Shown piece after piece: positions 38,813-48,874 of a stretch of 64,000 bases of DNA. The stretch is taken from positions 2,108,001 through 2,172,000 of the forward strand of contig NZ_CP135971.1 of the NCBI RefSeq assembly GCF_032463525.1. Reading direction: 5' to 3'. The notes below the pieces were generated by a model. The model saw only the letters and a program-made list of their open reading frames with translations, was not told the DNA's origin and made no database searches. Numbering within the stretch: position 1 is the stretch's first letter; every line of letters starts with the position of its first letter. This DNA comes from Pseudomonas sp. DTU_2021_1001937_2_SI_NGA_ILE_001. Lineage in GTDB: Bacteria; Pseudomonadota; Gammaproteobacteria; Pseudomonadales; Pseudomonadaceae. The position numbers and the translations under genes are program-made.

Positions 38813-41458
38813 ATGATGCGCGACAATTCGTCTGATACCTCCGAAGCCGTGACGGCTAATCACCCCATACAGTCTGCGCGACTCCGATGGCTGGAGCGGC
38901 TCAGTAAATATCGCCAGGCCATCGGGCTGGGGGTGATGCTGGTGCTGTTCGGCATGGCGCTGATCGCCTGCCGTCACATGCTCATCGAAATGGACTTCTA
39001 TGCCCTGCGCGATGCGCTCTACGCCGTGCCGTTGCCTTCCCTGGGTGGCGCCCTGCTGGCGGCGATCATCGGTTACGTGGTGCTGATGGGCTACGAGTTT
39101 TCCGCAGCCCGCTATGCTGGCGTCAAGCTGCCGGCCAAGACGCTGCTGCTGGGCGGTTTCACATCGTTCGCCATCGGTAACGCCGTGGGTCTGTCGATGT
39201 TGTCCGGCGGCTCGGTGCGCTACCGTCTCTATTCACGCAACGGCATCGGTGCGATCGAAATCGCCCGCATGACCGTATTCGCCAGTCTGTCGCTGGGCTG
39301 TGCGCTGCCGCCCCTCGCGGCCATCGCCACCCTGAGCAACCTGCCGGGGGCATCCCTGGCGCTCAAGCTGCCGGTAGACGTACTTGCAAGCGTTGCCATC
39401 GCGGTCCTGGCCGTCAGCCTGATCCTCGCCGTGGCAGTGTATCGGCGCCGCCTGCCGGAGCAGGACATTCCCGATGTGCTGCTGGTCAGTGCCGGACGCC
39501 GCTCACTGCGCCTGCCCGGCCTGCGCCTGACCCTGGTGCAACTGGTCATCACCGCGCTCGACGTGGTCGCTGCCGCGCTGGTGTTGTACCTGCTGCTGCC
39601 CCAGGCACCACCGCTGGGCGCCTTCATTCTGGTCTACCTGCTGGCCCTGGCGGCCGGCGTGCTCAGCCATGTACCGGGCGGTGTCGGGGTGTTCGAGGCC
39701 GTGCTGCTGGCGGCGTTCGCCAATGAACTGGGCGCCGCGCCCCTGGCCGCCGCACTGCTGCTGTATCGCCTGATATACGTGGTGTTGCCGCTGCTGCTGG
39801 CCTGTCTGACGCTGCTGTTCACCGAAGCCAAGCGCCTGTTGTTCGCGCGCCAGGCCCTGCGGGTGGCGTCCGGGCTGGGCGCGCCGATCCTTGCCCTATT
39901 GGTGTTTCTTTCTGGTGTAGTACTGCTGTTTTCCGGCGCCACCCCAGAAATCGACACCCGCCTGGAAAACGTCGGCTTTCTGATTCCTCACCGTCTGATC
40001 GACGCTTCGCACTTCGGTGCCAGCCTGGTTGGCGTGCTGTGCCTGCTATTGGCCCAGGGCCTGCGTCGTCGCCTGTCGGCGGCCTGGGTGCTGACGGTGA
40101 TCCTGCTGCTGGTCGGTGCCGTGCTGTCGATGCTCAAGGGCTTCGATTGGGAAGAGGCCTGCATGCTGGTGCTCACGGCCATACTGCTGGTCACCTTCCG
40201 CCGCTCGTTCTACCGCCCCAGCCGCCTGCTGGAGCTGCCGTTTTCGCCACTCTACGTCATCGCCAGCATGTGCGTGGTCGGTGCGTCGATCTGGCTGCTG
40301 TTGTTCGCCTACCAGGACGTGCCCTACAGCCATCAGTTGTGGTGGCAATTCACCCTGGATGCCGATGCCCCGCGCGGCCTGCGCTCGGCCCTGGGCAGCG
40401 CGGTACTGCTGTTGGTGGTGTCCTTGACCTGGCTGCTGCGCACCGCACGGCCAGGCATCAAGCTTCCCGACGCGGCCGATCTGGACAAGGCTGCCGAGAT
40501 TCTCAAGGCTTCCAACCAGCCGGACGGCGGCCTGGCGCTGACCGGTGACAAGGCCATTCTGTTTCACCCGGACAACAACGCCTTCCTGATGTACTCGCAC
40601 CGTGGACGCAGCCTGGTGGCGCTGTACGACCCGGTCGGCCCTGCGCAGCAGCGCGCCGAGCTGATCTGGCAGTTCCGCGATCTGTGCGACGTGCACCATG
40701 CCCGCCCGGTGTTCTACCAGGTCCGCGCAGAGAACCTGCCCTACTACATGGACATCGGCCTGACCGCGATCAAGCTGGGTGAAGAAGCACGGGTCGACCT
40801 GCGGCGCTTCGATATCGACGCCAAGGGCAAGGAGATGAAAGACCTGCGCTACACCTGGAACCGCGGCAGCCGCGACGGCCTGAGCCTGGAGATCCACGAA
40901 GCCGGCCAGGCGCCGCTCGAGGAACTGAAAGCCATCTCCGACGCCTGGCTGACCGGCAAGAACGTACGCGAGAAAGGCTTTTCCCTGGGCCGCTTCACTC
41001 CGGAATACCTGCGCTACTTCCGCGTGGCGATCATTCGCTTCCAGGACAAGCCGGTGGCCTTCGCCAACCTGCTGGAGACCTCCGGCCTGGAACTGGCCAG
41101 TCTCGACCTGATGCGCGCCCACCCGGACGCGCCGAAGTCGACCATGGAATTCATGATGATCGGCCTGATCCAGCACTACAAAGCCCAGGGCTACGCCCGC
41201 TTCAGCCTGGGCATGGTGCCGTTGTCGGGCCTGCAACCGCGGCGTGGCGCGCCGCTGACCCAGCGGCTCGGCTCGATGGTCTTCCGTCGCGGCGAGCAGC
41301 TCTACAACTTCCAGGGCCTGCGCCGTTTCAAGGACAAGTTCCAGCCTGACTGGGAGCCCCGCTACATGGCCGTGCCCGCCGGACTCGATCCGCTGGTGGC
41401 CCTGGCCGATACCGCCGCCCTGATTGCAGGCGGCCTGACTGGACTGGTGAAACGCTGA
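38813..41458 (+). CDS. mprF: Aminoacyl-phosphatidylglycerol synthase/flippase MprF
   Basis: 881 residues. The first ~540 contain about 13-14 membrane helices, including the flippase half with the PGGVGVFEAVLLAAF motif typical of MprF. The last ~300 residues are a cytoplasmic GNAT-like domain that moves an amino acid from charged tRNA to phosphatidylglycerol. In P. aeruginosa the equivalent protein (PA0920) makes alanyl-phosphatidylglycerol, which lowers membrane negative charge and sensitivity to some cationic agents and acid. The stop overlaps the start of the hydrolase gene by one base (TGATG). Confidence 0.94.
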   Translation: MMRDNSSDTSEAVTANHPIQSARLRWLERLSKYRQAIGLGVMLVLFGMALIACRHMLIEMDFYALRDALYAVPLPSLGGALLAAIIGYVVLMGYEFSAARYAGVKLPAKTLLLGGFTSFAIGNAVGLSMLSGGSVRYRLYSRNGIGAIEIARMTVFASLSLGCALPPLAAIATLSNLPGASLALKLPVDVLASVAIAVLAVSLILAVAVYRRRLPEQDIPDVLLVSAGRRSLRLPGLRLTLVQLVITALDVVAAALVLYLLLPQAPPLGAFILVYLLALAAGVLSHVPGGVGVFEAVLLAAFANELGAAPLAAALLLYRLIYVVLPLLLACLTLLFTEAKRLLFARQALRVASGLGAPILALLVFLSGVVLLFSGATPEIDTRLENVGFLIPHRLIDASHFGASLVGVLCLLLAQGLRRRLSAAWVLTVILLLVGAVLSMLKGFDWEEACMLVLTAILLVTFRRSFYRPSRLLELPFSPLYVIASMCVVGASIWLLLFAYQDVPYSHQLWWQFTLDADAPRGLRSALGSAVLLLVVSLTWLLRTARPGIKLPDAADLDKAAEILKASNQPDGGLALTGDKAILFHPDNNAFLMYSHRGRSLVALYDPVGPAQQRAELIWQFRDLCDVHHARPVFYQVRAENLPYYMDIGLTAIKLGEEARVDLRRFDIDAKGKEMKDLRYTWNRGSRDGLSLEIHEAGQAPLEELKAISDAWLTGKNVREKGFSLGRFTPEYLRYFRVAIIRFQDKPVAFANLLETSGLELASLDLMRAHPDAPKSTMEFMMIGLIQHYKAQGYARFSLGMVPLSGLQPRRGAPLTQRLGSMVFRRGEQLYNFQGLRRFKDKFQPDWEPRYMAVPAGLDPLVALADTAALIAGGLTGLVKR

Positions 41459-42780
41459 TGATTCGACGTGTGTGGCGCTACGTACTCCTGGTGCTGGCGA
41501 TTATTCTCATTGCAGCGCTGGGTGCGTGGTTCTGGCACCGCCCACCGACGCCTGCGACCCTGGAACATGCCAACCTGGAAGACGGCACGGCGATTACCCG
41601 GGTAACCCCCGCCAGCCGGGTCAAGACCCGCATCGCCCTGGCCGTGAGTACCAAGGACAAGCTCAGCGACAAGCAGCTGCAGGCACTGGGTACCGACGCC
41701 GGCGCCAGCGTGATTCAGGTCGAATTGCCCGCCGATGACTGCGTGTTGCAGGAAAAGGTCTTCCAGGCCGCCCTGCAGAAGCTCGACGGCCCGGCACAGG
41801 TGGTGGGCGGCATCGGCCATGGCGCAACCCTGGCGTGGCGCTGGCTGGCCACGCAGGATAACGACAAGGCCCAGGCCATTTCGGTGGGTTTCGCCCTGCA
41901 ACACGTTTCCAACCCGCCTCCCGAGGTCGAGGAAGGCGAAACCCCACCACAGATCTGCGACGTCCCCCTGCCCCAGAAAGCCCCGCACGGGCACTGGCTG
42001 GCCGCCTTCAACGACGCACCGGACGATCCGAGCGCCGCATTCGTGCGCGACCAACCCAACGCAGAGACCAGCATCAGCGACTATGACATTCCGTTGCCGC
42101 AGGTGCTGAACACCGAACTGCGCCATCTGCTGCTCGGCGAGAATGACACCGGCGGTTCGGGCGTACCGACCGTCGAAGTGCCTTCCGCCCAGAGCAGCGA
42201 CACCGTGACCCTGTTCCTTTCCGGCGACGGCGGCTGGCGTGACCTCGACAAAGTGGTGGCCGGCGACATGGCCAAGGTCGGCTACCCTGTGGTGGGTATC
42301 GACGTGCTGCGCTACTACTGGGAGCGCAAGTCGCCCGAGCAGACAGCGGCCGACCTGACCGAGCTGATGAACCACTATCGCCAGAAGTGGGGCTCCAAGC
42401 GCTTCATTCTCGCCGGCTACTCCTTCGGTGCCGACGTCCTGCCGGCGATCTACAACCGCATGGCTCCCGAGGACCAGGAGCGTATCGACGGCATCATCCT
42501 GCTGGCCTTCGCCCGCAGCGGCAACTTCGAAATCCACGTCGATGGCTGGCTGGGCAACGCCGGCACCGAGGCCAAGACCGGACCGGAAATGGCCAAGCTG
42601 CCCGCCAACAAGGTGCTTTGCGTATACGGCGCCGAAGAGAAGAAGGACAGCGGCTGCACCGACACCACTGCCGTGGGCGAGGTGCTGGAGCTGCCCGGCG
42701 GCCACCACTTTGACGAAAACTACCCGGCCCTGGCCAAGCGCCTGATGCACAAGATCGACCAGTGGCAGGGCAAGCCCTGA
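41458..42780 (+). CDS. VirJ/AcvB-family periplasmic aminoacyl-PG hydrolase
   Basis: 440 residues: an N-terminal hydrophobic helix (about 6-24, LLVLAIILIAALGAWFW) followed by a periplasmic part. The VirJ domain of the C-terminal half has an alpha/beta-hydrolase plan: LFLSGDGGWRDLDK, nucleophile elbow GYSFGAD, and a late His in LPGGHHFDEN. In P. aeruginosa the neighbour of mprF (PA0919) removes alanine from alanyl-phosphatidylglycerol, so the two genes would set and reset lipid charge. Their overlap indicates translational coupling. Four-cysteine content is consistent with a periplasmic protein. Confidence 0.9.
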   Translation: MIRRVWRYVLLVLAIILIAALGAWFWHRPPTPATLEHANLEDGTAITRVTPASRVKTRIALAVSTKDKLSDKQLQALGTDAGASVIQVELPADDCVLQEKVFQAALQKLDGPAQVVGGIGHGATLAWRWLATQDNDKAQAISVGFALQHVSNPPPEVEEGETPPQICDVPLPQKAPHGHWLAAFNDAPDDPSAAFVRDQPNAETSISDYDIPLPQVLNTELRHLLLGENDTGGSGVPTVEVPSAQSSDTVTLFLSGDGGWRDLDKVVAGDMAKVGYPVVGIDVLRYYWERKSPEQTAADLTELMNHYRQKWGSKRFILAGYSFGADVLPAIYNRMAPEDQERIDGIILLAFARSGNFEIHVDGWLGNAGTEAKTGPEMAKLPANKVLCVYGAEEKKDSGCTDTTAVGEVLELPGGHHFDENYPALAKRLMHKIDQWQGKP

Positions 42781-42794
42781 GCCACTGAACCGAC

Positions 42795-42828
42795 ATGAAA
42801 AAGCCCCGCCTAGGCGGGGCTTTTTCAT
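42795..42828. terminator. Bidirectional terminator between virJ-like gene and kup
   Basis: A 16-bp perfect stem (42795-42810 with 42813-42828) with AAAAAGCCCCGCC arms gives T-runs on both strands. It closely resembles the terminator at 31161-31194. Confidence 0.93.
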
Positions 42829-42839
42829 GCCTCTCCCAA

Positions 42840-44735
42840 CTAGATTTCTACCTGGGTACCCAGCTCGATCACCCGGTTGTACGGCAGCTTGAAGAAACGC
42901 AGGTTGCCGTTGGCGTTCTTGAGCATGAAGGCGAACAGCGCTTCGCGCCAGCGCGCCATGCCAACCATCTTCGACGGGATGACCGTCTCGCGGCTCAGGA
43001 AGTAGGTGGTGCGCATCGGGCTGAAATCCAGGTCCTGCAGGTGGCACAGGGTCAGCGCCTGGGGCACGTCCGGCTCGTCGATGAAGCCGAAGTGCAGGAT
43101 CACCCGATAGAACCCTTCGCCGTAGGCTTCCACTTCGAAGCGCTGGCTGGCCGGCACTCGCGGGCAGTCTTCGTAGACCACCGTCAGCAGTACCACCTGC
43201 TCATGCAGCACCTGGTTGTGCAGCATGTTGTGCAGCAGTGCATGGGGTACGGCGTCCGAGCGCGCGGTGAGGAACACGGCCGTGCCCTGCACGCGATGCG
43301 GCGGCTGCACACGAATGCTGCCGATGAAGATCGGCAGCGGCAGACCCGCCTCGTCGATACGCTCGGAGAGCAACTGTCGGCCCCGCTTCCAGGTGGTCAT
43401 GAGAATGAACAGCACCGCACCGGCCAATACCGGGAAAGCACCGCCCTGGACGATCTTCGGCACGTTGGCGGCGAAGAACAGGCCATCGACCAGCAGCAGG
43501 CAGATCAGCAGCGGCACTGCCAGCAGCGGCGGCCACTTCCACAGCAGCAGCATCACCGAGGAGACCAGGAAGGTGGTGCACAGCATGGTACCGGTCACGG
43601 CCACCCCGTAGGCCGAGGCCAGGGCACCGGACGACTCGAAGCCGATTACCAGCAGGATCACCCCGACCATCAGCGCCCAGTTCACCGCACCAATGTAGAT
43701 CTGCCCCTGCGCGTCGCTGGAGGTGTGCTGGATGTACATGCGCGGGATATAACCCAGCTGGATGGCCTGCAGGGTCATGGAGAAGGCCCCGGAAATCACC
43801 GCCTGGGAAGCGATGATGGTCGCCAGCGTCGACAGTGCGATGAGCGGCAGCAGGGCCCAGCCCGGTGCCAGCAGGTAGAACGGGTTGCGCACCGCATCGG
43901 GGTGCTCCAGCACCAGCGCACCCTGCCCGAAGTAGTTGAGCAGCAGGGCCGGCAGCACCAGCAGGAACCAGGCGCGGGAAATCGGCTTGCGGCCGAAGTG
44001 GCCCATGTCGGCATACAGCGCTTCGGCACCGGTCAGCGCCAGCACCACTGCCCCGAGGATCGCCACGCCGATGCCGGGATGCAGGATGAAGAAGCGCACA
44101 CCCCAGGCCGGATTGACCGCCTGCAGCACCTCGGGCGTATGCATGATGCCGTAGATGCCCAGTGCGCCCAGCACCAGAAACCAGGTCACCATCACCGGGC
44201 CGAACAATACCCCGATACGCGCGGTACCGTGCTTCTGGATCAGGAACAGCCCCACCAGTACCACCAGCGACATGGGCACGATCCAGCGCTCCAGGCCCTC
44301 GAAGGCCAGCTCCAGACCTTCCATGGCCGAGAGCACCGACACCGCCGGGGTGATCATGCTGTCACCATAGAACAGCGCGGCGCCGAACAGCCCGAAGGCC
44401 ACCATGACCATCTGCAGCTTGGGAAACTTCGCCGAGGCGCGCCGTGCCAGTGCAGTGAGCGCCATGATGCCGCCCTCGCCCTGGTTGTCGGCGCGCAGGA
44501 TGAACACCATGTATTTGAACGACACCACCCAGATCAGCGACCAGAAGATCAGCGACAGCACGCCCAGGATCGCGTCGTGATTGACTTCCACACCATAGCC
44601 GCCCTGAAACACTTCCTTGAGGGTATACAGCGGGCTGGTGCCAATGTCGCCGTACACCACCCCCACGGCGGCGACCAGCAGGCTCAAAGGCTTGGTGGCA
44701 CTCCCTGTTCCAGCCTGACTACTTGCATGACTCAT
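42840..44735 (-). CDS. kup: Low-affinity potassium transporter Kup
   Basis: 631 residues from the ATG at 44735 (GGAG 7 nt before it); the longer open frame upstream lacks a ribosome site. It has about 12 membrane helices, starting with [21 protein letters not shown], the conserved first helix of the KUP/HAK family, and a soluble C-terminal domain. It takes up K+ with protons at the inner membrane. Confidence 0.96.
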   Translation of the reverse strand: MSHASSQAGTGSATKPLSLLVAAVGVVYGDIGTSPLYTLKEVFQGGYGVEVNHDAILGVLSLIFWSLIWVVSFKYMVFILRADNQGEGGIMALTALARRASAKFPKLQMVMVAFGLFGAALFYGDSMITPAVSVLSAMEGLELAFEGLERWIVPMSLVVLVGLFLIQKHGTARIGVLFGPVMVTWFLVLGALGIYGIMHTPEVLQAVNPAWGVRFFILHPGIGVAILGAVVLALTGAEALYADMGHFGRKPISRAWFLLVLPALLLNYFGQGALVLEHPDAVRNPFYLLAPGWALLPLIALSTLATIIASQAVISGAFSMTLQAIQLGYIPRMYIQHTSSDAQGQIYIGAVNWALMVGVILLVIGFESSGALASAYGVAVTGTMLCTTFLVSSVMLLLWKWPPLLAVPLLICLLLVDGLFFAANVPKIVQGGAFPVLAGAVLFILMTTWKRGRQLLSERIDEAGLPLPIFIGSIRVQPPHRVQGTAVFLTARSDAVPHALLHNMLHNQVLHEQVVLLTVVYEDCPRVPASQRFEVEAYGEGFYRVILHFGFIDEPDVPQALTLCHLQDLDFSPMRTTYFLSRETVIPSKMVGMARWREALFAFMLKNANGNLRFFKLPYNRVIELGTQVEI

Positions 44736-44995
44736 CGAAAACTCCCCAAAGCCGGAACCAGAGGTCCAAACAGGACTAAACAACAGGAAACAATTGAGTT
44801 TGCACAGTTTATTGACATCCGCCGTGCTCAACGCGGCGAAGCATAGCGCAGCAGTGCTCTTATTTCTTCTCCTGCCTCTGGTCATCGCGGCGCCTGATCG
44901 CTAGAATTGCGCACTTTTTGACCAGAGGCGCGACCAGCGCCCAGTCGGTGCCCGTGCCCTACGCCGAGGCGCCACCCTTTACGCCGAGGTTTGCC

Positions 44996-46336
44996 ATGTC
45001 CACCGCCAATACGCCGACGCCCAAGGTCGGGTTCGTTTCCCTGGGTTGCCCGAAGGCACTCGTCGACTCCGAGCGCATCCTCACCCAGCTGCGCATGGAA
45101 GGCTACGAAGTCGTGCCCACCTACCAGGACGCCGACGTCGTGGTGGTGAACACCTGCGGCTTCATCGACTCGGCCAAGGCCGAATCCCTGGAAGTGATCG
45201 GCGAAGCCATTGCCGAGAACGGCAAGGTGATCGTCACCGGCTGCATGGGCGTCGACGAGAGCGTGATCCGCAACGTGCACCCCAGTGTGCTGTCGGTCAC
45301 CGGCCCACAGCAGTACGAGCAGGTGGTCACCGCCGTGCACGAGGTGGTCCCGCCGAGCCACGAGCACAACCCGCTGATCGACCTGGTGCCGCCACAAGGT
45401 ATCAAGCTGACCCCGCGCCACTACGCCTACCTGAAGATTTCCGAAGGCTGCAACCACAGCTGCAGCTTCTGCATCATTCCTTCGATGCGCGGCAAGCTGG
45501 TCAGCCGCCCGGTGGGCGACGTGTTGGACGAGGCGCAGCGCCTGGTCAAGGCCGGCGTCAAGGAGCTGCTGGTGATCTCCCAGGACACCAGCGCCTACGG
45601 CGTGGACGTCAAATACCGTACCGGCTTCTGGAACGGCCAGCCGGTCAAGACGCGCATGACCGAACTGTGTCAGGCGCTCAGCACCTTGGGCGTCTGGGTA
45701 CGCCTGCACTACGTGTACCCTTACCCGCACGTCGACGAGCTGATCCCGCTGATGGCCGCGGGCAAGATCCTGCCGTACCTGGACATCCCCTTCCAGCACG
45801 CCAGCCCGAAGGTCCTCAAGCTGATGAAGCGTCCGGCCTTCGAAGACAAGACCCTGGCACGCATCAAGAACTGGCGCGAGCAGTGCCCTGAGCTGATCAT
45901 CCGTTCGACCTTCATCGTCGGCTTCCCGGGCGAAACCGAGGAAGACTTCCAGTACCTGCTGGACTGGCTCACCGAAGCCCAGTTGGACCGCGTCGGCTGC
46001 TTCCAGTACTCGCCGGTGGAAGGCGCACCAGCCAACGACCTGGACGTTGAGCAAGTACCTGACGACGTCAAGCAGGACCGCTGGGACCGCTTCATGGCCC
46101 ACCAGCAGGCGATCAGCGCGGCACGCCTGCAGATGAAGATCGGCAAGGAAATCGAAGTGCTGATCGACGAGGTCGACGAGCGCGGCGCGGTCGGTCGCTG
46201 CTTCTTCGACGCGCCGGAAATCGACGGTAACGTCTACATTGGTCTGGAAGACGACAGCCCGGTTAAGCCTGGCGACAAGATTCTTTGCCGCGTCACCGAC
46301 GCCGACGAATACGACCTCTGGGCCGAAGTGCTGTAA
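44996..46336 (+). CDS. rimO: Ribosomal protein S12 methylthiotransferase RimO
   Basis: 446 residues from the ATG at 44996, giving the expected [18 protein letters not shown] start. The N-terminal UPF0004 domain has three cysteines for one iron-sulfur cluster. The radical-SAM motif is C-x3-C-x2-C in [14 protein letters not shown], and a TRAM domain closes the protein. It adds a methylthio group to Asp88 of ribosomal protein S12. Divergent from kup with 260 bp between starts. Confidence 0.97.
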   Translation: MSTANTPTPKVGFVSLGCPKALVDSERILTQLRMEGYEVVPTYQDADVVVVNTCGFIDSAKAESLEVIGEAIAENGKVIVTGCMGVDESVIRNVHPSVLSVTGPQQYEQVVTAVHEVVPPSHEHNPLIDLVPPQGIKLTPRHYAYLKISEGCNHSCSFCIIPSMRGKLVSRPVGDVLDEAQRLVKAGVKELLVISQDTSAYGVDVKYRTGFWNGQPVKTRMTELCQALSTLGVWVRLHYVYPYPHVDELIPLMAAGKILPYLDIPFQHASPKVLKLMKRPAFEDKTLARIKNWREQCPELIIRSTFIVGFPGETEEDFQYLLDWLTEAQLDRVGCFQYSPVEGAPANDLDVEQVPDDVKQDRWDRFMAHQQAISAARLQMKIGKEIEVLIDEVDERGAVGRCFFDAPEIDGNVYIGLEDDSPVKPGDKILCRVTDADEYDLWAEVL

Positions 46337-46355
46337 GCGCCCGGATCGCTTCGTC

Positions 46356-46381
46356 AGCCCTGCCCTTGGCAGGGCTTTTTC
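46356..46381 (+). terminator. Terminator of rimO
   Basis: Stem AGCCCTGCC / GGCAGGGCT with a CTT loop, followed by TTTTTC. Confidence 0.9.
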
Positions 46382-46410
46382 ATTTACATGCTGCACATCG
46401 AGGATGCGAG

Positions 46411-46851
46411 ATGGATTTCCATACCCCCGACAAGAGTGAATTCCCCCGCATCGTCGAGGTGTGGGAAAGCTCGGTGCGCGCCACGCATCACTTCCTGCCG
46501 GAAGACTACATCGTGCGTCTCAGAAAGCTGCTGCTCGAGCAGTACCTGGAAGGCGTGACGCTGTTCTGTACTCGTGAACAGCAGGTGATCACCGGCTTTG
46601 CCGGGGTCAGCGACGACAAGCTGCAGATGCTCTTCGTCGCCGCCGATCACCGCGGCCAGGGCCTGGGCCGGCAACTGCTGGAACATGCCATCGAGCACTA
46701 CGGCATCCGTGAACTGGACGTCAACGAACAGAACCCGCAGGCGCTGGGCTTCTATCAGAAGCAAGGCTTCAGGATCAGCGGGCGCACGCCGCTCGACGGC
46801 CTGGGCCAGCCCTACCCCATGCTGCGCATGCTTCTCGACCGCCCCGCCTGA
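46411..46851 (+). CDS. GNAT-family N-acetyltransferase
   Basis: 146 residues from the ATG at 46411. The acetyl-CoA-binding motif A is VAADHRGQGLGRQLLEHAI (R/Q-x-x-G-x-G/A pattern), and NEQNPQALGFYQKQGF is motif B. The N-terminal RATHHFLPEDYI resembles the YjaB-type subgroup. The acceptor substrate cannot be inferred. It starts 30 bp after the rimO terminator and is followed 72 bp later by a pseudouridine-synthase-like gene. Confidence 0.88.
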   Translation: MDFHTPDKSEFPRIVEVWESSVRATHHFLPEDYIVRLRKLLLEQYLEGVTLFCTREQQVITGFAGVSDDKLQMLFVAADHRGQGLGRQLLEHAIEHYGIRELDVNEQNPQALGFYQKQGFRISGRTPLDGLGQPYPMLRMLLDRPA

Positions 46852-46923
46852 AGTTCAGGCGAGCGGCCTGAGCCGCCCGGCTACACTGCCGGCAAACCCC
46901 CTATTACCCAACGGCCATCAGTC

Positions 46924-47634
46924 ATGTCAGAACCCCTACGCCTTTCCAGACGCCTCATCGAGCTGACCGGCTGCTCGCGCCGTGAAGCCGAGCTGTACAT
47001 CGAGGGCGGCTGGGTCACCGTCGACGGTCAGGTCGTCGAAGAGCCCCAGTTCAAGGTCGGCGACCAGCGCGTCGAGCTCAGCGCCGGCGCCACCGCCAGT
47101 GCGCCAGACCCGGTGACGCTGATCGTCCACAAACCGGCCGGTATCAGCCTGGAAGCCGCCTTGCAATCCATCACCCCGGCCACGCTATGCCGCGACCTGA
47201 CGCCGGACAAACGCGTGCTGAAGGGCCACTTCCTGCGCCAGAAGCCCATCTCTACGCTGCAAGACAATGCCAGCGGCATGGTGGTGTTCAGCCAGGACTG
47301 GAAAACCCTGCGCAAGCTCACCGATGACCGCAGCAAGATCGAGCAGGAATACGTCGTCGACGTGCGTGGCGACCTGGTCGCCCACGGCCTGAATCGCCTG
47401 AACCATGGCGTGACCTGGAAAGGCACCGAGCTGCCGGCGGTCAAGGCCAGCTGGCAGAGTGAAAACCGCCTGCGCCTGGCCATGAAAAATCCGCAACCTG
47501 GGGTCATCGCACAGCTCTGCAGCGCTGTCGGCCTGCAGATCGTTGCCTGTCGGCGTATCCGTATCGGTGCGGTATCGATGGGCAAGTTGCCCGAAGGCCA
47601 GTGGCGCTACCTGACCGCCCGAGAAAAGTTCTGA
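46924..47634 (+). CDS. RsuA/RluF-type pseudouridine synthase with altered active site
   Basis: 236 residues. An S4 RNA-binding domain (about 5-50) is followed by the RsuA-type catalytic fold: VHKPAGIS at 68-75, the basic Tyr region QEYVVDV (141-147) and the closing RRIRIGAVSMGKL segment. Where the family has G-R-L-D-x-x-T-x-G with the catalytic Asp, this protein reads S-T-L-Q-D-N-A-S-G (110-118), so Asp becomes Gln113 and the Arg becomes Thr. Asp114 lies one residue further. It may be an inactive RNA-binding relative or an unusual enzyme. The RNA target is unknown. Confidence 0.85.
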   Translation: MSEPLRLSRRLIELTGCSRREAELYIEGGWVTVDGQVVEEPQFKVGDQRVELSAGATASAPDPVTLIVHKPAGISLEAALQSITPATLCRDLTPDKRVLKGHFLRQKPISTLQDNASGMVVFSQDWKTLRKLTDDRSKIEQEYVVDVRGDLVAHGLNRLNHGVTWKGTELPAVKASWQSENRLRLAMKNPQPGVIAQLCSAVGLQIVACRRIRIGAVSMGKLPEGQWRYLTAREKF

Positions 47635-47658
47635 ACCCGTTTCAATGGATCATCCATC

Positions 47659-48129
47659 ATGCTCAACAATGACATCCTGCGCAGTGTGCGCTACATCCTG
47701 GCGGCCAATGACGCCAAGATCGTCGAGATTCTCAAGCTCGCCGACCAGTCGGTGAGCCGCGCCGACGTGGCCGCCTGGGTCAAGCGCGAAGAAGAAGAAG
47801 GCTTCGCCCGTTGCCCGGACACCGTCATGGCGCACTTGCTCGACGGCCTGGTCTACTACAAGCGCGGCAAGGACGAGAGCCGCCTGGCGCCGCCCATCGA
47901 ACTGCCGGTCACCAACAACCTGGTGCTCAAGAAGCTGCGCGTGGCCTTCGAACTCAAGGAAGACGACCTGCACGAAATCCTCGACGCTGCGGGCTTTCCA
48001 GTATCCAAACCGGAGCTGAGTGCGCTGTTTCGCAAGGTTGGCCACCACAACTACCGAGAATGCGGCGACCAGTTGCTGCGCAACTTCCTCAAGGGCCTGG
48101 CCCAACGCCTGCGCCCGGCCAAGCCATGA
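47659..48129 (+). CDS. DUF1456 (YehS) family protein
   Basis: 156 residues with two copies of the DUF1456 helical repeat: NDILRSVRYILAANDAKIVEIL (about 3-24) and NNLVLKKLRVAFELKEDDLHEIL (about 82-104). Each copy is followed by a VSRADVAAWV / VSKPELSALF helix. No biochemical role is established. It starts 24 bp after the pseudouridine-synthase-like gene, and its stop overlaps the trmO start (ATGA at 48126-48129), so the genes are probably co-transcribed. Confidence 0.93.
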   Translation: MLNNDILRSVRYILAANDAKIVEILKLADQSVSRADVAAWVKREEEEGFARCPDTVMAHLLDGLVYYKRGKDESRLAPPIELPVTNNLVLKKLRVAFELKEDDLHEILDAAGFPVSKPELSALFRKVGHHNYRECGDQLLRNFLKGLAQRLRPAKP

Positions 48130-48827
48130 GCTTTCAGGTCTCGCCCGTCGGTTTCGTGCGCTCCTGCTTCAAGGAGAAGTTCGCCATCCCGCGCCAGCCA
48201 CAGCTGGCTCCGGCGGCACGTGGCGTGCTTGAGCTGATCCCGCCCTTCGACCAGGGCGAGGCTGTGCAGGGCCTGGAGCAGGTCAGTCATGTCTGGCTGC
48301 TGTTCCTGTTCCACCAGGCCCTTGAAGACACCCCACGGCTGAAGGTGCGCCCGCCCCGCCTCGGCGGCAACCAGAGCATGGGCGTGTTCGCCACCCGCGC
48401 GACGCATCGCCCCAACGGTATCGGCCAGTCGGTGGTGCGCCTGGAGAACGTCGAACCGGGTCGCCTGTGGCTGTCGGGCATCGACCTGCTGGACGGCACG
48501 CCGGTACTGGATATCAAACCGTACGTGCCTTACGCCGACAGCATTGCAGAAGCCACCAACCAGATGGCCAGCGCAGCACCGGTGCTGATTCCGGTGCAAT
48601 GGCAGGACAGCGCCCTGGCACAGGCCCACCACCACGCGCAGCGCTTGGGCGAGCCGTTGGTGGCACTGATCGAGCAATGCCTGGCCCAGGATCCGCGTCC
48701 GGCCTATCAGCTCCCGCCGCCGGAGCGGCGCTATGGCGCTCAGTTCTGGGACCTGGACGTGCGCTGGCACTACCCTGAGCCGGGCGTCATCTGCGTACTG
48801 GAAGTGGTACTTTCGCTCGACGCATAA
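48126..48827 (+). CDS. trmO: tRNA (t6A37) N6-methyltransferase TrmO
   Basis: 233 residues, start fixed by the ATGA overlap with the previous gene. The UPF0066/TsaA beta-barrel is visible: VSPVGFVRSCFKEKFAIPRQ, GLEQVSHVWLLFLFH, FATRATHRPNGIGQSVV and GIDLLDGTPVLDIKPYVPY. It uses S-adenosylmethionine to methylate t6A37 of threonine tRNA, which improves decoding. The C-terminal ~70 residues are the extension found in proteobacterial members. Confidence 0.93.
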   Translation: MSFQVSPVGFVRSCFKEKFAIPRQPQLAPAARGVLELIPPFDQGEAVQGLEQVSHVWLLFLFHQALEDTPRLKVRPPRLGGNQSMGVFATRATHRPNGIGQSVVRLENVEPGRLWLSGIDLLDGTPVLDIKPYVPYADSIAEATNQMASAAPVLIPVQWQDSALAQAHHHAQRLGEPLVALIEQCLAQDPRPAYQLPPPERRYGAQFWDLDVRWHYPEPGVICVLEVVLSLDA

Positions 48828-48829
48828 AA

Positions 48830-48860
48830 AACCCGCCGGCCCCGGGAGGCGGCGGGTTTG
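48830..48860. terminator. Terminator between trmO and convergent fpr
   Basis: Stem AACCCGCCG / CGGCGGGTT (48830-48838 with 48850-48858). An A-run precedes it on the plus strand, which gives a T-run for fpr transcripts on the minus strand. Confidence 0.8.
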
Positions 48861-48874
48861 TCGTGCAGTGTTGC

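Noticed and set aside
45046..45891. Long plus-strand frame inside rimO
   Set aside because: It lies wholly within rimO in another phase and is Arg/Gly/Pro-rich; long shadow frames are common in GC-rich DNA.
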